Below are positions 1 through 6,511 of a DNA stretch of 10,001 nucleotides, in pieces (the stretch's first letter is position 1; each line of letters starts with the position of its first letter). The position numbers and the translations under genes were made by a program. The stretch is from Lysinibacillus sp. (lineage in GTDB: Bacteria; Bacillota; Bacilli; Bacillales_A; Planococcaceae): contig JAAYHP010000332.1 of NCBI GenBank assembly GCA_012735355.1, positions 1-10,001 of the forward strand. The letters are read 5' to 3'. Under the pieces are notes generated by a model. The model made no database searches, was not told the DNA's origin, and was given only the letters and a program-made list of their open reading frames with translations.

Positions 1-120
1 GTCATTCGCGCCTTATCAGATATTGCAGGTAAAGAATCGAATATAAGTTTTGATGAATTTTTACCTCTTGCTGCGAAACATTCAACGGAAATCGTATTAA
101 AAACAATTGAAAAGTTATAA
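1..120 (+). CDS. mtnN: 5'-methylthioadenosine/S-adenosylhomocysteine nucleosidase, C-terminal 39 residues (5' end outside window)
   Basis: Frame 1 is open from the first base to TAA at 118-120 and encodes the last 39 residues of an MtnN/Pfs-type nucleosidase. This cytosolic enzyme cleaves the glycosidic bond of methylthioadenosine and S-adenosylhomocysteine, feeding methionine salvage and detoxifying SAH. The visible part begins with V-I-R-A-L-S-D. In the family the Asp of the R-A-[IL]-S-D motif (here bases 19-21) is the general acid that protonates N7 of the purine. The following [14 protein letters not shown] segment is the usual C-terminal helix. In B. subtilis mtnN lies in the yrrT-mtnN-mccAB operon rather than beside sigK, so the local order differs. 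The identification comes from a short but characteristic tail; the rest of the gene cannot be judged. Confidence 0.85.
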   Translation, partial: VIRALSDIAGKESNISFDEFLPLAAKHSTEIVLKTIEKL

Positions 121-132
121 CTCCTTTTGAAT

Positions 133-151
133 AGGCTTGACGTAAGCCTTT
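133..151 (+). terminator. short hairpin after mtnN, possible weak terminator
   Basis: AGGCTT (133-138) and AAGCCT (144-149) form a perfect 6-bp stem with a 5-base loop, 12 bases after the mtnN stop. The following sequence is TTGGAAAAAAG, not a clear T-run, so termination would be inefficient. Part of the transcription could continue into the small peptide gene at 197. Confidence 0.3.
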
Positions 152-166
152 GGAAAAAAGTAATAT
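137..166 (+). promoter_or_regulatory. possible sigma-A-type promoter for the 31-residue peptide gene
   Basis: TTGACG (137-142) matches a -35 box at five of six positions. TAATAT (161-166), 18 bases later, is a partial -10 match, and an AT-rich run TATATAT follows at once. The peptide start at 197 would lie about 25 bases downstream of the transcription start. The -35 overlaps the mtnN hairpin. This is inferred from consensus matching only. Confidence 0.3.
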
Positions 167-196
167 ATATGTAAGATTGTATGAGGAGGTAGTCAG

Positions 197-292
197 ATGT
201 TCACGTTAATGTTTATTTCAGTAATGATTACTGCCATTGTTGGAATTATAGCATGGTACGGTTCAAATGATGAGCCAATCAATACAAAATAA
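197..292 (+). CDS. 31-residue single-pass membrane peptide, unknown function
   Basis: ATG at 197 is preceded by a near-ideal Shine-Dalgarno AGGAGG at 184-189 with a 7-base spacer. The frame ends at TAA 290-292, ten bases before a strong intrinsic terminator. The predicted peptide has a short hydrophobic segment of about 18-20 residues from its start (MFTLMFISV...AIVGIIAW) and then a polar tail, YGSNDEPINTK. This looks like one transmembrane helix with a small acidic C-terminal tail. The combination of ribosome site, short open frame and terminator argues for a real gene, but no codon statistics are possible at this length. I do not recognise the family. The tail lacks the strongly basic ending seen in type I toxins such as BsrG, so a toxin role is not supported. 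Confidence 0.55.
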   Translation: MFTLMFISVMITAIVGIIAWYGSNDEPINTK

Positions 293-301
293 TGTTACAT
301 T

Positions 302-343
302 AGCTCGTTTAAATGAAGATTTAAATGAGCTTTTTTCTTTTTT
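302..343 (+). terminator. intrinsic terminator after the small membrane peptide gene
   Basis: AGCTCGTTTAAAT (302-314) pairs with ATTTAAATGAGCT (319-331) over 13 bp with one G-T wobble and a GAAG loop. It is followed by a T-rich tail, TTTTTTC then seven T (about 331-344). This is a classic rho-independent terminator on the plus strand, converging on the end of sigK. Confidence 0.85.
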
Positions 344-354
344 TATAGGAAAAG

Positions 355-380
355 GAGCCGGCTCTTTTTTGAGCTGGCCC
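355..380 (-). terminator. hairpin just after the sigK stop, probable minus-strand terminator
   Basis: GAGCCGGCTC (355-364) and GAGCTGGCCC (371-380) flank six T and can fold into a 10-bp stem with one mismatch and, on the minus strand, one wobble pair. It begins 6 bases beyond the sigK stop. On the minus strand the stem is followed by CTTTTCC, only a short U-run, so strength is uncertain. Confidence 0.45.
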
Positions 381-386
381 ATGTCA

Positions 387-1112
387 TTACATTTTTTCAC
401 GTTCCCTCTCTCTTTCATTTTGATTATGTTTAAATTGCTGGTACAATTTCACAAGGGCTCGTTTTTCGATACGAGAAACATAGCTGCGAGAAATATTTAA
501 CATTTTTGCGATTTCTTTTTGCGTTAATGGTTCTTCATTATTTAATCCGTACCGATATACAATTATTTCTAATTCTCTAGGCTCTAATGTATTTAAATAT
601 GCATATAATTGTTCGTAACTTTCCTTTTGTTCGATTTTCTCGATAGCAGGTTTCTCATCTAATTGTAATAAGTCACGGATTTGTAATGATTGTCCTTCTT
701 TATCCACTCCGATGGGTTCGAATAAGGACACATCCTTTTGCACTTTTTTTTGCGCTCTTAAGTGCATCAATATTTCATTTTCAATGCAGCGAGCTGCATA
801 TGTTGCAAGGCGGGTTTTTTTGTCTGGAGTAAAGCTCGCCACCGCTTTCATTAAGCCGATCGTTCCAATGGAAATATAATCGTCCAATTGTTCGTGAGGG
901 GGATGAAACTTCTTTACAACGTGAGCTACTAATCTCATATTCCGTTCGATTAAATCGAGTCTTGCTTGTTCATCGCCTGCCATAAATCGTTCGATGGCTT
1001 TTGCTTCTTCTTCTTTTGTGAAAGGTCGATGAAACGCCTGCCCTTTAAGGTATCCTAGAAATGCGGGAATGTCTAACCAAAGCTGCATGATGGATGCGAA
1101 TATTCCGCTCAA
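387..1112 (-). CDS. sigK: RNA polymerase sporulation sigma factor SigK (pro-sigma-K), intact but divergent
   Basis: This is the late mother-cell sigma factor that directs coat and cortex genes. I start it at TTG 1112-1110. GGAAAGG lies 9 bases upstream, and the 241-residue product then matches the B. subtilis length and aligns at its N-terminus (SGIFAS against TGVFAA). The ATG at 1121 has no spacing to that site, and the ATG at 1163 lies upstream of the promoter -10. Residues 1-20 are a hydrophobic pro-sequence, with the likely SpoIVFB cleavage before Y21 (FLG/YLKGQAF). Region 2 contains ISIGTIGLMKAV (80-91) and LATYAARCIENEILMHLR (102-119). Region 4.2 contains LTQKEIAKMLNISRSYVSRI (196-215). 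The tail is charged (EREREREK). The gene is unbroken, so no skin-like element sits in it. It departs from typical SigK at residues 68-79 (KFHPPHEQLDDY in place of the usual KFENTGEDAEDL), so a SigK paralogue remains possible. Confidence 0.87.
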   Translation of the reverse strand: MSGIFASIMQLWLDIPAFLGYLKGQAFHRPFTKEEEAKAIERFMAGDEQARLDLIERNMRLVAHVVKKFHPPHEQLDDYISIGTIGLMKAVASFTPDKKTRLATYAARCIENEILMHLRAQKKVQKDVSLFEPIGVDKEGQSLQIRDLLQLDEKPAIEKIEQKESYEQLYAYLNTLEPRELEIIVYRYGLNNEEPLTQKEIAKMLNISRSYVSRIEKRALVKLYQQFKHNQNEREREREKM

Positions 1113-1152
1113 GGAGTTCATCCTTTCCGCTTTTTTCGACATTATATGATAC

Positions 1153-1181
1153 ATAGTATGCAAAAATGAATAGGAATGCTA
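1153..1181 (-). promoter_or_regulatory. sigma-E-type promoter of sigK
   Basis: On the minus strand, CATACTAT (1160-1153) matches the sigma-E -10 consensus CATACAHT at seven of eight positions. TAGCATT (1181-1175), 14 bases upstream, matches the -35 KMATATT at five of seven. The spacing is right for sigma-E, and the TTG start lies about 40 bases downstream. In B. subtilis sigK is transcribed first by sigma-E with SpoIIID and later by sigma-K itself; the -10 is also compatible with sigma-K. Assigned by consensus only. Confidence 0.6.
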
Positions 1182-1342
1182 ATCCTGTAGAAAAGTATTG
1201 TTTTTTGAAGAAAAATATCTTGAAATGAATGTATGAAATTTGATAGTTTAGAAAATGTTTCAACTGTTGTACTATTATTGAGGAGAACACCTAAAGGCTA
1301 TTGATGTTTTGACAAGCTACATAGTTTTGCCAAATGAGGATA

Positions 1343-1351
1343 TGATATAAT
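1343..1351 (+). promoter_or_regulatory. extended -10 promoter for the yqeG operon
   Basis: TGATATAAT (1343-1351) is a perfect extended -10 (TGN + TATAAT), 33 bases before the yqeG start. The -35 region is poor: TAGTTT at 1322-1327 with an 18-base spacer. Extended -10 promoters can work without a good -35. It would drive the whole yqeG-yqeM operon. Confidence 0.6.
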
Positions 1352-1384
1352 TGGATAATAATTTTTGTTGAAGGGGAAAGGGTA

Positions 1385-1906
1385 TTGTATAAGTTATTTT
1401 TACCTAATGAATTTGTAACATCTGTTTTTGAGATAACGCCAGAAAAATTAAATCAACTCGGCATTCGTGGTCTTATTACAGATTTAGACAATACATTAAT
1501 CGAGTGGAATCGGGCTGATGCCACAGAAGAGATCGCCCAGTGGTTTAAAATGATGCAAGAGGCTCGAATTCAAGTGATCATCGCCTCAAATAATAAGGAA
1601 GCGAGAGTGAAGCGGTTCGCGGATCCGTTAAATATACCGTATATTTATCGTGCAAAAAAGCCGTTAGGACAAGCCTATTTAGCAGCTCTTAAACAATTGC
1701 AATTAAATCGCAATGAAGTGGCAATGATAGGTGACCAATTACTAACGGATATTTTAGGGGCAAAACGTTTAAAGCTGTATACTTTTTTAGTCCGGCCCGT
1801 AGCGGAGTCAGATGGCTTTGTTACGCGCTTTAACCGTTTTGTCGAAAGACGTGTATTTAATACGTTAAAAAGAAAAGGAATTCAAACGTGGGAGGAACAA
1901 CAATGA
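1385..1906 (+). CDS. yqeG: YqeG-family HAD phosphatase (subfamily IIIA)
   Basis: This 173-residue protein belongs to the YqeG group of haloacid-dehalogenase-like phosphatases, about the B. subtilis length. The HAD motifs are all visible. Motif I is DLDNT (D33 nucleophile, D35 acid/base), motif II is VIIASNN (S68), motif III is the Lys of AKKP (K91/K92), and motif IV is GDQLLTD (D117, D122). The small or absent cap fits subfamily III. The start is TTG 1385, preceded by AAGGGGAAAGGG; the MYKLFLP beginning lines up with family N-termini, and no ATG fits. The physiological substrate is not established from sequence. It is the first gene of the operon, and its stop overlaps the yqeH start (ATGA at 1903-1906), which suggests translational coupling with the GTPase. 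Confidence 0.9.
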   Translation: MYKLFLPNEFVTSVFEITPEKLNQLGIRGLITDLDNTLIEWNRADATEEIAQWFKMMQEARIQVIIASNNKEARVKRFADPLNIPYIYRAKKPLGQAYLAALKQLQLNRNEVAMIGDQLLTDILGAKRLKLYTFLVRPVAESDGFVTRFNRFVERRVFNTLKRKGIQTWEEQQ

Positions 1907-3006
1907 ATGAAATGCCAAATTGCATTGGCTGTGGCGTAAAAATACAAATAGATGATCCGGAAAAGCCTGGATATGCACCACCGAAAAGTTTAGAAAAAGA
2001 AAATGTCATTTGCCAAAGATGTTTTCGTTTAAAAAATTATAATGAAATTCAACCAGTGAGTTTAACAGATGACGATTTTTTACGAATTTTAAACGGTCTT
2101 AGTGAACAAAAGGGACTGATCGTAAAAATTGTCGACATTTTTGATTTTAACGGAAGTTTTATTCCAGGGCTTCATCGATTTGTTGGGAACAATCCGGTGT
2201 TGCTTGTTGCGAATAAAGCAGATTTATTGCCTAAATCCGTGAAACCGAACAAGGTAATCAATTGGTTGAGAAGAGCTTCAAAAGAATTAGGATTACATCC
2301 GGTAGATGTGAAGCTAGTGAGCGCCCATAAAGGACAAGGAATGACAGAAGTTATTGATACGATCGAACAATATCGAGATGGGCAAGATGTTTTCGTTGTT
2401 GGATGTACGAATGTAGGAAAATCTACTTTTATTAATCGCATTATTAAACGGGCGACAGGGGAAGGAAATATCATTACGACTTCCCATTTTCCTGGTACGA
2501 CGCTAGATATGATTGAAATTCCATTGGAAGATGGAAAAGCTCTTTATGATACACCGGGAATTATTAATCATCATCAAATGGCACACCATATTCATGAAAG
2601 TGAATTAAAATACATTATGCCGAAAAAGGAAATTAAGCCGAAAGTGTATCAATTAAATGCGGAGCAAACTTTATTTGTTGGAGGATTAGCTCGTTTTGAT
2701 TTTGTGAAAGGTGAGCGTTCATCCTTTACCGTTTATGTAGCAAATGACTTACCAATTCACCGTACGAAATTAGAAAAAGCAGACGCATTGTACGAAGAGC
2801 ATCGAGGAAGGTTGCTATCTCCACCGTCAGAAAAGTATATTGATCAATAGCCAAGTTTTGTGCGGCATGAATTTTCTGTAAAAGAAGCAAAGACAGATAT
2901 TGTGATTTCAGGCCTTGGTTGGATTACCGTTCAACATCCAAATGTAGTCGTTGCATGTCATGCTCCAAAAGGGGTAGAAGTGTATATTAGGCCATCGTTA
3001 ATTTAA
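1903..3006 (+). pseudogene. yqeH: 30S-assembly GTPase YqeH, interrupted by an in-frame TAG
   Basis: YqeH is a circularly permuted GTPase needed for 30S subunit assembly. ATG 1903 follows GGGAGG with a 7-base spacer; an in-frame GTG at 1888 lies too early. Domains run in order: a zinc-finger-like pair C7/C10 and C37/C40; G4 NKAD (104-107) and G5 S-A (140-141) ahead of the P-loop GCTNVGKST (167-175); then FPGTT (196-200) and G3 DTPG (216-219). This permuted order is the family hallmark. TAG at 2848-2850 ends the protein at 315 residues. The next 51 codons to TAA 3004-3006 continue in frame and match the normal C-terminus (KTDIVISGLGWITV... APKGVEVYIRPSLI). Reading through gives 367 residues, against 366 in B. 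subtilis. No frameshift is involved. It may be a true nonsense mutation with a partly functional product, amber readthrough, or a base-call error. The downstream genes look intact. Confidence 0.88.
2848..2850 (+). other. premature amber codon inside yqeH
   Basis: The in-frame codon series is GAT CAA TAG CCA AGT. B. subtilis YqeH reads D-E-F-P-E here, so the TAG falls at an aromatic or hydrophobic position. A Leu (TTG) or Trp (TGG) codon would need one base change to give TAG. Confidence 0.85.
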
Positions 3007-3052
3007 ATGGATGGAGAGGTAAGTCAATATAAATAGAAAAGGGGTTTTGGAA

Positions 3053-3877
3053 ATGAAGAAATGGTTTGCTGTTATTGGTGACCCAATCGCCCATTCAAAG
3101 TCACCCTTTATGCACAACACATGGTTTCAAGAGCTGGGAATAGATGCAACGTACATACCTATTCATGTGAAAAGTGAAGACTTACAAAAGGCGGTTTCAT
3201 CTTTAAAACTGTTAGGAGCTAGTGGATGGAACGTAACGGTACCCCATAAAGAAGGAATCATTCCTTTTTTAGATGAACTGGATCCATTAGCTGAAAAAAT
3301 GGGTGCTGTGAACACTGTTGTTAGGCAACATGATGGTACTTTAAAAGGGTATAATACAGACGGTGCAGGATTTGTGAACGCTCTAGAAGAAACTGTAGGA
3401 AAAGACAATCGCACAAAAAAAGTACTTCTTGTAGGAGCAGGAGGGGCGAGTAGAGGAATCGCCTTTGCCATGCAACAATATGGTTATGAAGACATTTCAA
3501 TTGCCAATCGTACCGTATCAAAAGCGGAAGCGATCATCGATGAATTAGGAGAAGGTACAGCTTTGTCCTTAGAAGAAGCGGAAAAGCAGCTGGACAAGTA
3601 TGGTATTATCATTCAAGCCACATCTTTAGGACTTTCCACTGGTGAAAATAAATTACCTCTTTCATTAAATGGAATTCAAGAAGGGACAATTGTGGCGGAT
3701 ATTGTGTATAATCCATTAATGACACCATTTTTAACCGAAGCGGAAAAAAGAGGCGCAACGATTGTGACTGGACTAGGTATGTTTGTTCATCAAGGTGCGA
3801 TCGCTTTTAACCACTGGCTTGGCGAATATCCGAATGCGGAAAAAATGATGGACAAGCTGATGAAACAGTTAAAATAA
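3053..3877 (+). CDS. aroE: shikimate dehydrogenase (NADP+)
   Basis: AroE reduces 3-dehydroshikimate to shikimate with NADPH in the cytosolic aromatic amino-acid pathway. ATG 3053 has AAAAGGGG (3037-3044) 8 bases upstream; the in-frame TTG at 3047 is too close to it. The product has 274 residues, near the family norm. Shikimate-binding Ser lie in HSKSP (S15, S17). The catalytic Lys is in NVTVPHK (K66), with N87 in GAVNT and D103 in YNTDG. The NADP-binding loop is GAGGASR (128-134), followed by ANRT (151-154), and Q247 is in the C-terminal MFVHQGA motif. All expected catalytic residues are present. It sits 46 bases after the yqeH remnant and 16 before yhbY, inside the same operon. Confidence 0.96.
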   Translation: MKKWFAVIGDPIAHSKSPFMHNTWFQELGIDATYIPIHVKSEDLQKAVSSLKLLGASGWNVTVPHKEGIIPFLDELDPLAEKMGAVNTVVRQHDGTLKGYNTDGAGFVNALEETVGKDNRTKKVLLVGAGGASRGIAFAMQQYGYEDISIANRTVSKAEAIIDELGEGTALSLEEAEKQLDKYGIIIQATSLGLSTGENKLPLSLNGIQEGTIVADIVYNPLMTPFLTEAEKRGATIVTGLGMFVHQGAIAFNHWLGEYPNAEKMMDKLMKQLK

Positions 3878-3893
3878 CAACTAGGAGGATTTT

Positions 3894-4187
3894 ATGCTTT
3901 CAGGCAAACAGAAAAGATTTTTACGTGCACAAGCACATCACTTAACACCTATTTTTCAAGTTGGTAAAGGTGGCGTAACGGAGGAGATGCTTCGCCAATT
4001 AGAACATGCTCTTGAGGCGCGGGAACTCATTAAAGTGCGCATTTTAGATAATTGTGAAGAAGGTAAGCATGTAGTAGCAGAAATGCTTGCAGAAGGAACG
4101 AATGCGGAACTTGTGCAATTGATCGGTTTAACCGTTGTGTTATATAAAGAATCAAAGAAACATAAAAAAATTGAATTACCGAAATAA
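3894..4187 (+). CDS. yhbY: ribosome assembly RNA-binding protein YhbY (CRM domain)
   Basis: This 97-residue protein is a single CRM domain, a small alpha/beta RNA-binding fold associated with pre-ribosomes, known as YqeI in B. subtilis and YhbY in E. coli. It starts LSGKQKRFLRAQAH, has the GxxG-type loop VGKGGV (23-28) that contacts RNA, then KVRILDN and the ELVQLIGLTVVLYK strand-helix ending typical of the family. It ends in a lysine-rich tail (KESKKHKKIELPK). ATG 3894 follows AGGAGG at 3883-3888 with a short spacer. Its place between aroE and nadD is the conserved Bacillaceae arrangement. The grouping with yqeH and rsfS fits a role in ribosome maturation. Confidence 0.94.
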   Translation: MLSGKQKRFLRAQAHHLTPIFQVGKGGVTEEMLRQLEHALEARELIKVRILDNCEEGKHVVAEMLAEGTNAELVQLIGLTVVLYKESKKHKKIELPK

Positions 4188-4208
4188 CAATAAAGTAAGG
4201 TGTTCTCT

Positions 4209-4781
4209 ATGAAGAAAGTGGGCATTTTAGGCGGGACGTTCAATCCACCCCATATCGGACATTTAATAATGGCAAATGAAGTGTTACACGCCTTACAGCT
4301 TGATGAAGTCCGCTTTATGCCAAATGCAATCGCTCCTCATAAAAAAAAGGAAGATGAATCAACGAATGAAAATCGTCTGCGCATGGTGGAACTTTTAGTA
4401 GCTCCCTATGAAGAATTTACTGTGGAAACAATTGAGCTGGAACGAGGGGGAGTTTCTTATACGTATGACACGATGGTGGCATTAAGGGAAAGGGAACCGA
4501 ATGTCCAATTTTATTTCATTATCGGTGGAGATATGATTGATTCTCTTCATTCCTGGTATAAAATTGATGAGCTCGTTAACATCGTTCAATTCGTTGGCTT
4601 AAAACGTCCCGGTACAGAGGCTAAGTCTCCATACAATGTCATGATGGTTGAGGCACCTGAAATCGATTTATCTTCTACCTTCATACGTGAAAGATTTGCG
4701 ATGGGTGGGACGTTAAGGTTTCTCATTCCTGATGAATTGGAAGCTTACATTCGAAAGGAAGGTTTGTATGGAGCGAAATGA
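4209..4781 (+). CDS. nadD: nicotinate-nucleotide adenylyltransferase
   Basis: NadD transfers AMP from ATP to nicotinate mononucleotide, giving deamido-NAD in NAD synthesis. The 190-residue product has the nucleotidyltransferase signature GGTFNPPHIGHL (8-19), with the HIGH motif at 15-18, and the second ATP-binding motif LSSTFIR (154-160). GGDM (107-109) and SWYKIDEL (115-122) are family features around the pyridine site. I start it at ATG 4209, with TAAGGTG ending 6 bases upstream; a GTG at 4200 overlaps that ribosome site and is unlikely. The gene overlaps yqeK by 14 bases. No truncation or missing residue is seen. Confidence 0.96.
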   Translation: MKKVGILGGTFNPPHIGHLIMANEVLHALQLDEVRFMPNAIAPHKKKEDESTNENRLRMVELLVAPYEEFTVETIELERGGVSYTYDTMVALREREPNVQFYFIIGGDMIDSLHSWYKIDELVNIVQFVGLKRPGTEAKSPYNVMMVEAPEIDLSSTFIRERFAMGGTLRFLIPDELEAYIRKEGLYGAK

Positions 4782-5331
4782 ACTATTGGAACAAATTAAG
4801 CCCCGTATGCCAGAAAAGCGATATATTCATACTATAGGAGTAATGGAAACAGCGATAATGCTAGCTGAAAAATATGGGGAAGATGTAAAAGCAGCTGAAA
4901 CGGCAGCGATATTACATGATGTGGCAAAATATGCAGATGAAGAGTGGATGAAGGAAATAGTAAAAACCCATCATCTTGATGCAAGACTATTAAATTGGGG
5001 ATCTGAAATATTGCACGGTCCTGTCGGTGCATGGATTGCAGAAAATGAATTTCACATTCAAGATGAGGATATTTTAAATGCTATTCGCTTCCATACGACG
5101 GGAAGAGCAAACATGTCCAAATTGGAAAAGATTATTTTTATTGCGGATATGATTGAGCCAAATCGAAAATTCGATGGGGTTGAAAAGTTGCGTAAAAAAG
5201 TAGAGAAAGATTTAGATAAAGGAATGCGGGCTTGTATTCGCCATTCCATCGCTCATTTAGTAGATATGAAACTTCCGATTTTTCCTGATTCCATCGAATG
5301 TTATAATGATTATTTTTTTGAAGAAGTTTAA
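4768..5331 (+). CDS. yqeK: HD-domain symmetrical Ap4A hydrolase YqeK
   Basis: YqeK-family HD proteins hydrolyse diadenosine tetraphosphate to two ADP and so limit this stress-linked dinucleotide. The 187-residue product (B. subtilis 186) has the metal ligands of the fold: H21 in RYIHT, the HD pair H50-D51 in AAILHDVAKY, H83 in EILHGPVGA, H109 in IRFHTTGR and D127 in FIADMIEPNR. ATG 4768 follows AAAGGAAGG with a 5-base spacer and lies inside the end of nadD, so translation is probably coupled. The frame extends upstream to 4732, but that part only shadows nadD. The gene is followed by a 37-base gap before rsfS. Confidence 0.94.
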   Translation: MERNELLEQIKPRMPEKRYIHTIGVMETAIMLAEKYGEDVKAAETAAILHDVAKYADEEWMKEIVKTHHLDARLLNWGSEILHGPVGAWIAENEFHIQDEDILNAIRFHTTGRANMSKLEKIIFIADMIEPNRKFDGVEKLRKKVEKDLDKGMRACIRHSIAHLVDMKLPIFPDSIECYNDYFFEEV

Positions 5332-5368
5332 GCTGTCATATTTATAAAAAGGAGAGGAATAGGGATTA

Positions 5369-5716
5369 ATGACTGAACTTTTACAAGTGGTATATAAAGC
5401 TTTAGATGATAAGCGAGCAGAAGATATTGTTGTGTTAAATATGCAAAATATATCTTTATTGGCGGATTATTTTATTATTTGTCATGGGAATTCTGATCGC
5501 CAAATTCAAGCAATTGCAAGGGAAGTACAAGAGAAAGCTTCGGAACATGGTGTTGAAATTAAACGGGTTGAAGGTTTCGACTCTGCTCGTTGGATTTTAA
5601 TCGACTTAGGTGATATCGTCGTCCATGTTTTCAATAAAGATGAACGCTTATTCTATAATTTAGAACGTTTATGGGGAGATGCACCTCAATTGGAAGTGCC
5701 GAACGCAAGTGAATAG
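5369..5716 (+). CDS. rsfS: ribosome silencing factor RsfS
   Basis: RsfS (YqeL, formerly Iojap/YbeB) binds ribosomal protein uL14 on the 50S subunit and blocks joining with 30S, lowering translation when nutrients are short. The 115-residue protein has the family motifs ADYFIICHGNSDRQI (32-46), VEGFDSARWILIDLGDIVVH (67-86) and the C-terminal YNLERLW (96-102). ATG 5369 is preceded by AAAAAGGAGAGG (5346-5357) at a rather long 11 bases, with an additional AGGG closer in. The last codons overlap the GTG start of yqeM. Full length for the family. Confidence 0.95.
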   Translation: MTELLQVVYKALDDKRAEDIVVLNMQNISLLADYFIICHGNSDRQIQAIAREVQEKASEHGVEIKRVEGFDSARWILIDLGDIVVHVFNKDERLFYNLERLWGDAPQLEVPNASE

Positions 5717-6449
5717 TTACGAACGGTTTGCAGAAGTATATGATTATTTAATGGAAGATGTTCCGTATGAAAAGTATGTCGATTGGGTAAGGCGATATGC
5801 ACCAAATACGGAATTTCCGACGTTGTTAGATATTGGATGTGGAACTGGAACATTAACACTAATGTTTCATGAAGCAGGGTATGATGTATGTGGTGTCGAT
5901 CTTTCCGAGTCGATGCTCAGCATTGCTAACCAACGTATGCAAGAAGCGAATGTATCCATCCCTTTTTATCAAATGTCTATGGATGAATTAGAAGGGTTTA
6001 ATGATCTTGATATCGCTGTTATTCCAATCGATTCCATTAACTATTTGTTTCATGAAGAAGAAGTGAAGGAAACGTTGAACCGGGTATACGATAGTTTACG
6101 CCCCGGTGGACAACTGTTTTTTGACGTTCATTCATTATATAAAATGGATGAAATTTATGCTCAAAGCCCTTTTTCTTATGATGATGGTGATATCTTTTAT
6201 TTGTGGTATACAGAAAAAGGAGAAATGGAGCATTCAGTGATTCACGACATTACCTTTTTTGTTCGAGATGAAGCGACGAATTTGTTTGAACGATTTGATG
6301 AAGAACATTTCCAACGAACATTCCCTATTGAAGTGTATGAAAATTGGCTAGAAGAAGCAGGTTTTTCAACGATTACGTTCACAGCCGATTGGAAAGAAGA
6401 AAAGCCCGTTTATACGAGCGAACGGATTTTTATTCGAGCAGTGAAATAA
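5709..6449 (+). CDS. yqeM: class I SAM-dependent methyltransferase YqeM
   Basis: This is a putative cytosolic methyltransferase with an unknown acceptor. The start is GTG 5709, overlapping the rsfS end by 8 bases, with GGAAGTG (5692-5698) as ribosome site. It gives 246 residues, close to B. subtilis YqeM, and places YERFAEVYDYLM at the N-terminus as in relatives. The SAM-binding motif I is LLDIGCGTGTL (39-49). The acidic residue after strand 2 is D64 (GVDLS), motif II lies near MDELEGF (91-97), and the post-motif strand is LRPGGQLFFDVHS (130-142). An upstream frame from 5679 is rsfS shadow. It closes the operon; a hairpin-forming inverted repeat begins 11 bases after its stop. Confidence 0.92.
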   Translation: MNSYERFAEVYDYLMEDVPYEKYVDWVRRYAPNTEFPTLLDIGCGTGTLTLMFHEAGYDVCGVDLSESMLSIANQRMQEANVSIPFYQMSMDELEGFNDLDIAVIPIDSINYLFHEEEVKETLNRVYDSLRPGGQLFFDVHSLYKMDEIYAQSPFSYDDGDIFYLWYTEKGEMEHSVIHDITFFVRDEATNLFERFDEEHFQRTFPIEVYENWLEEAGFSTITFTADWKEEKPVYTSERIFIRAVK

Positions 6450-6460
6450 CCTCTTTTCAT

Positions 6461-6511
6461 AAGAAGGTAAATCGAGTAAGATAAAGTTGACTCCATATGA
6501 TTTACCTTCTT
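6461..6511. repeat. perfect 13-bp inverted repeat between yqeM and comEA
   Basis: AAGAAGGTAAATC (6461-6473) and GATTTACCTTCTT (6499-6511) are exact reverse complements separated by 25 bases. The right arm ends immediately before the comEA ribosome site AAAGGGG (6513-6519). TATGAT (6496-6501), a good -10-like hexamer, overlaps the right arm, so the repeat could be an operator, an RNA attenuator, or a weak terminator for the upstream operon. There is no T-run beyond the stem apart from the TTCTTT in the right arm itself. Confidence 0.6.

Noticed and set aside
267..500. 77-codon plus-strand frame between the small peptide gene and sigK
   Set aside because: It runs through two hairpins and the antisense of the sigK end, has no ribosome site, and its protein is low-complexity read-through.
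387..1112. Possible skin-like insertion or recombination scar in sigK
   Set aside because: The coding frame is continuous with all conserved regions in place and no repeat or recombinase gene is nearby.
1045..1290. 81-codon minus-strand frame upstream of sigK
   Set aside because: It overlaps the sigK start and promoter out of frame and lacks a ribosome site; the protein shows no recognisable motif.
1309..1314. Perfect -35 hexamer TTGACA upstream of yqeG
   Set aside because: No -10 lies 16-18 bases downstream (the sequence there is AAATGA); the good TATAAT is 31 bases away.
6445..6457. AATA-N5-TTTT, a possible half of a ComK binding site before comEA
   Set aside because: A ComK site needs two AT-boxes at a fixed spacing of 8, 18 or 31 bases. 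I checked these distances downstream, and the 8-base distance upstream, and found no acceptable second box.
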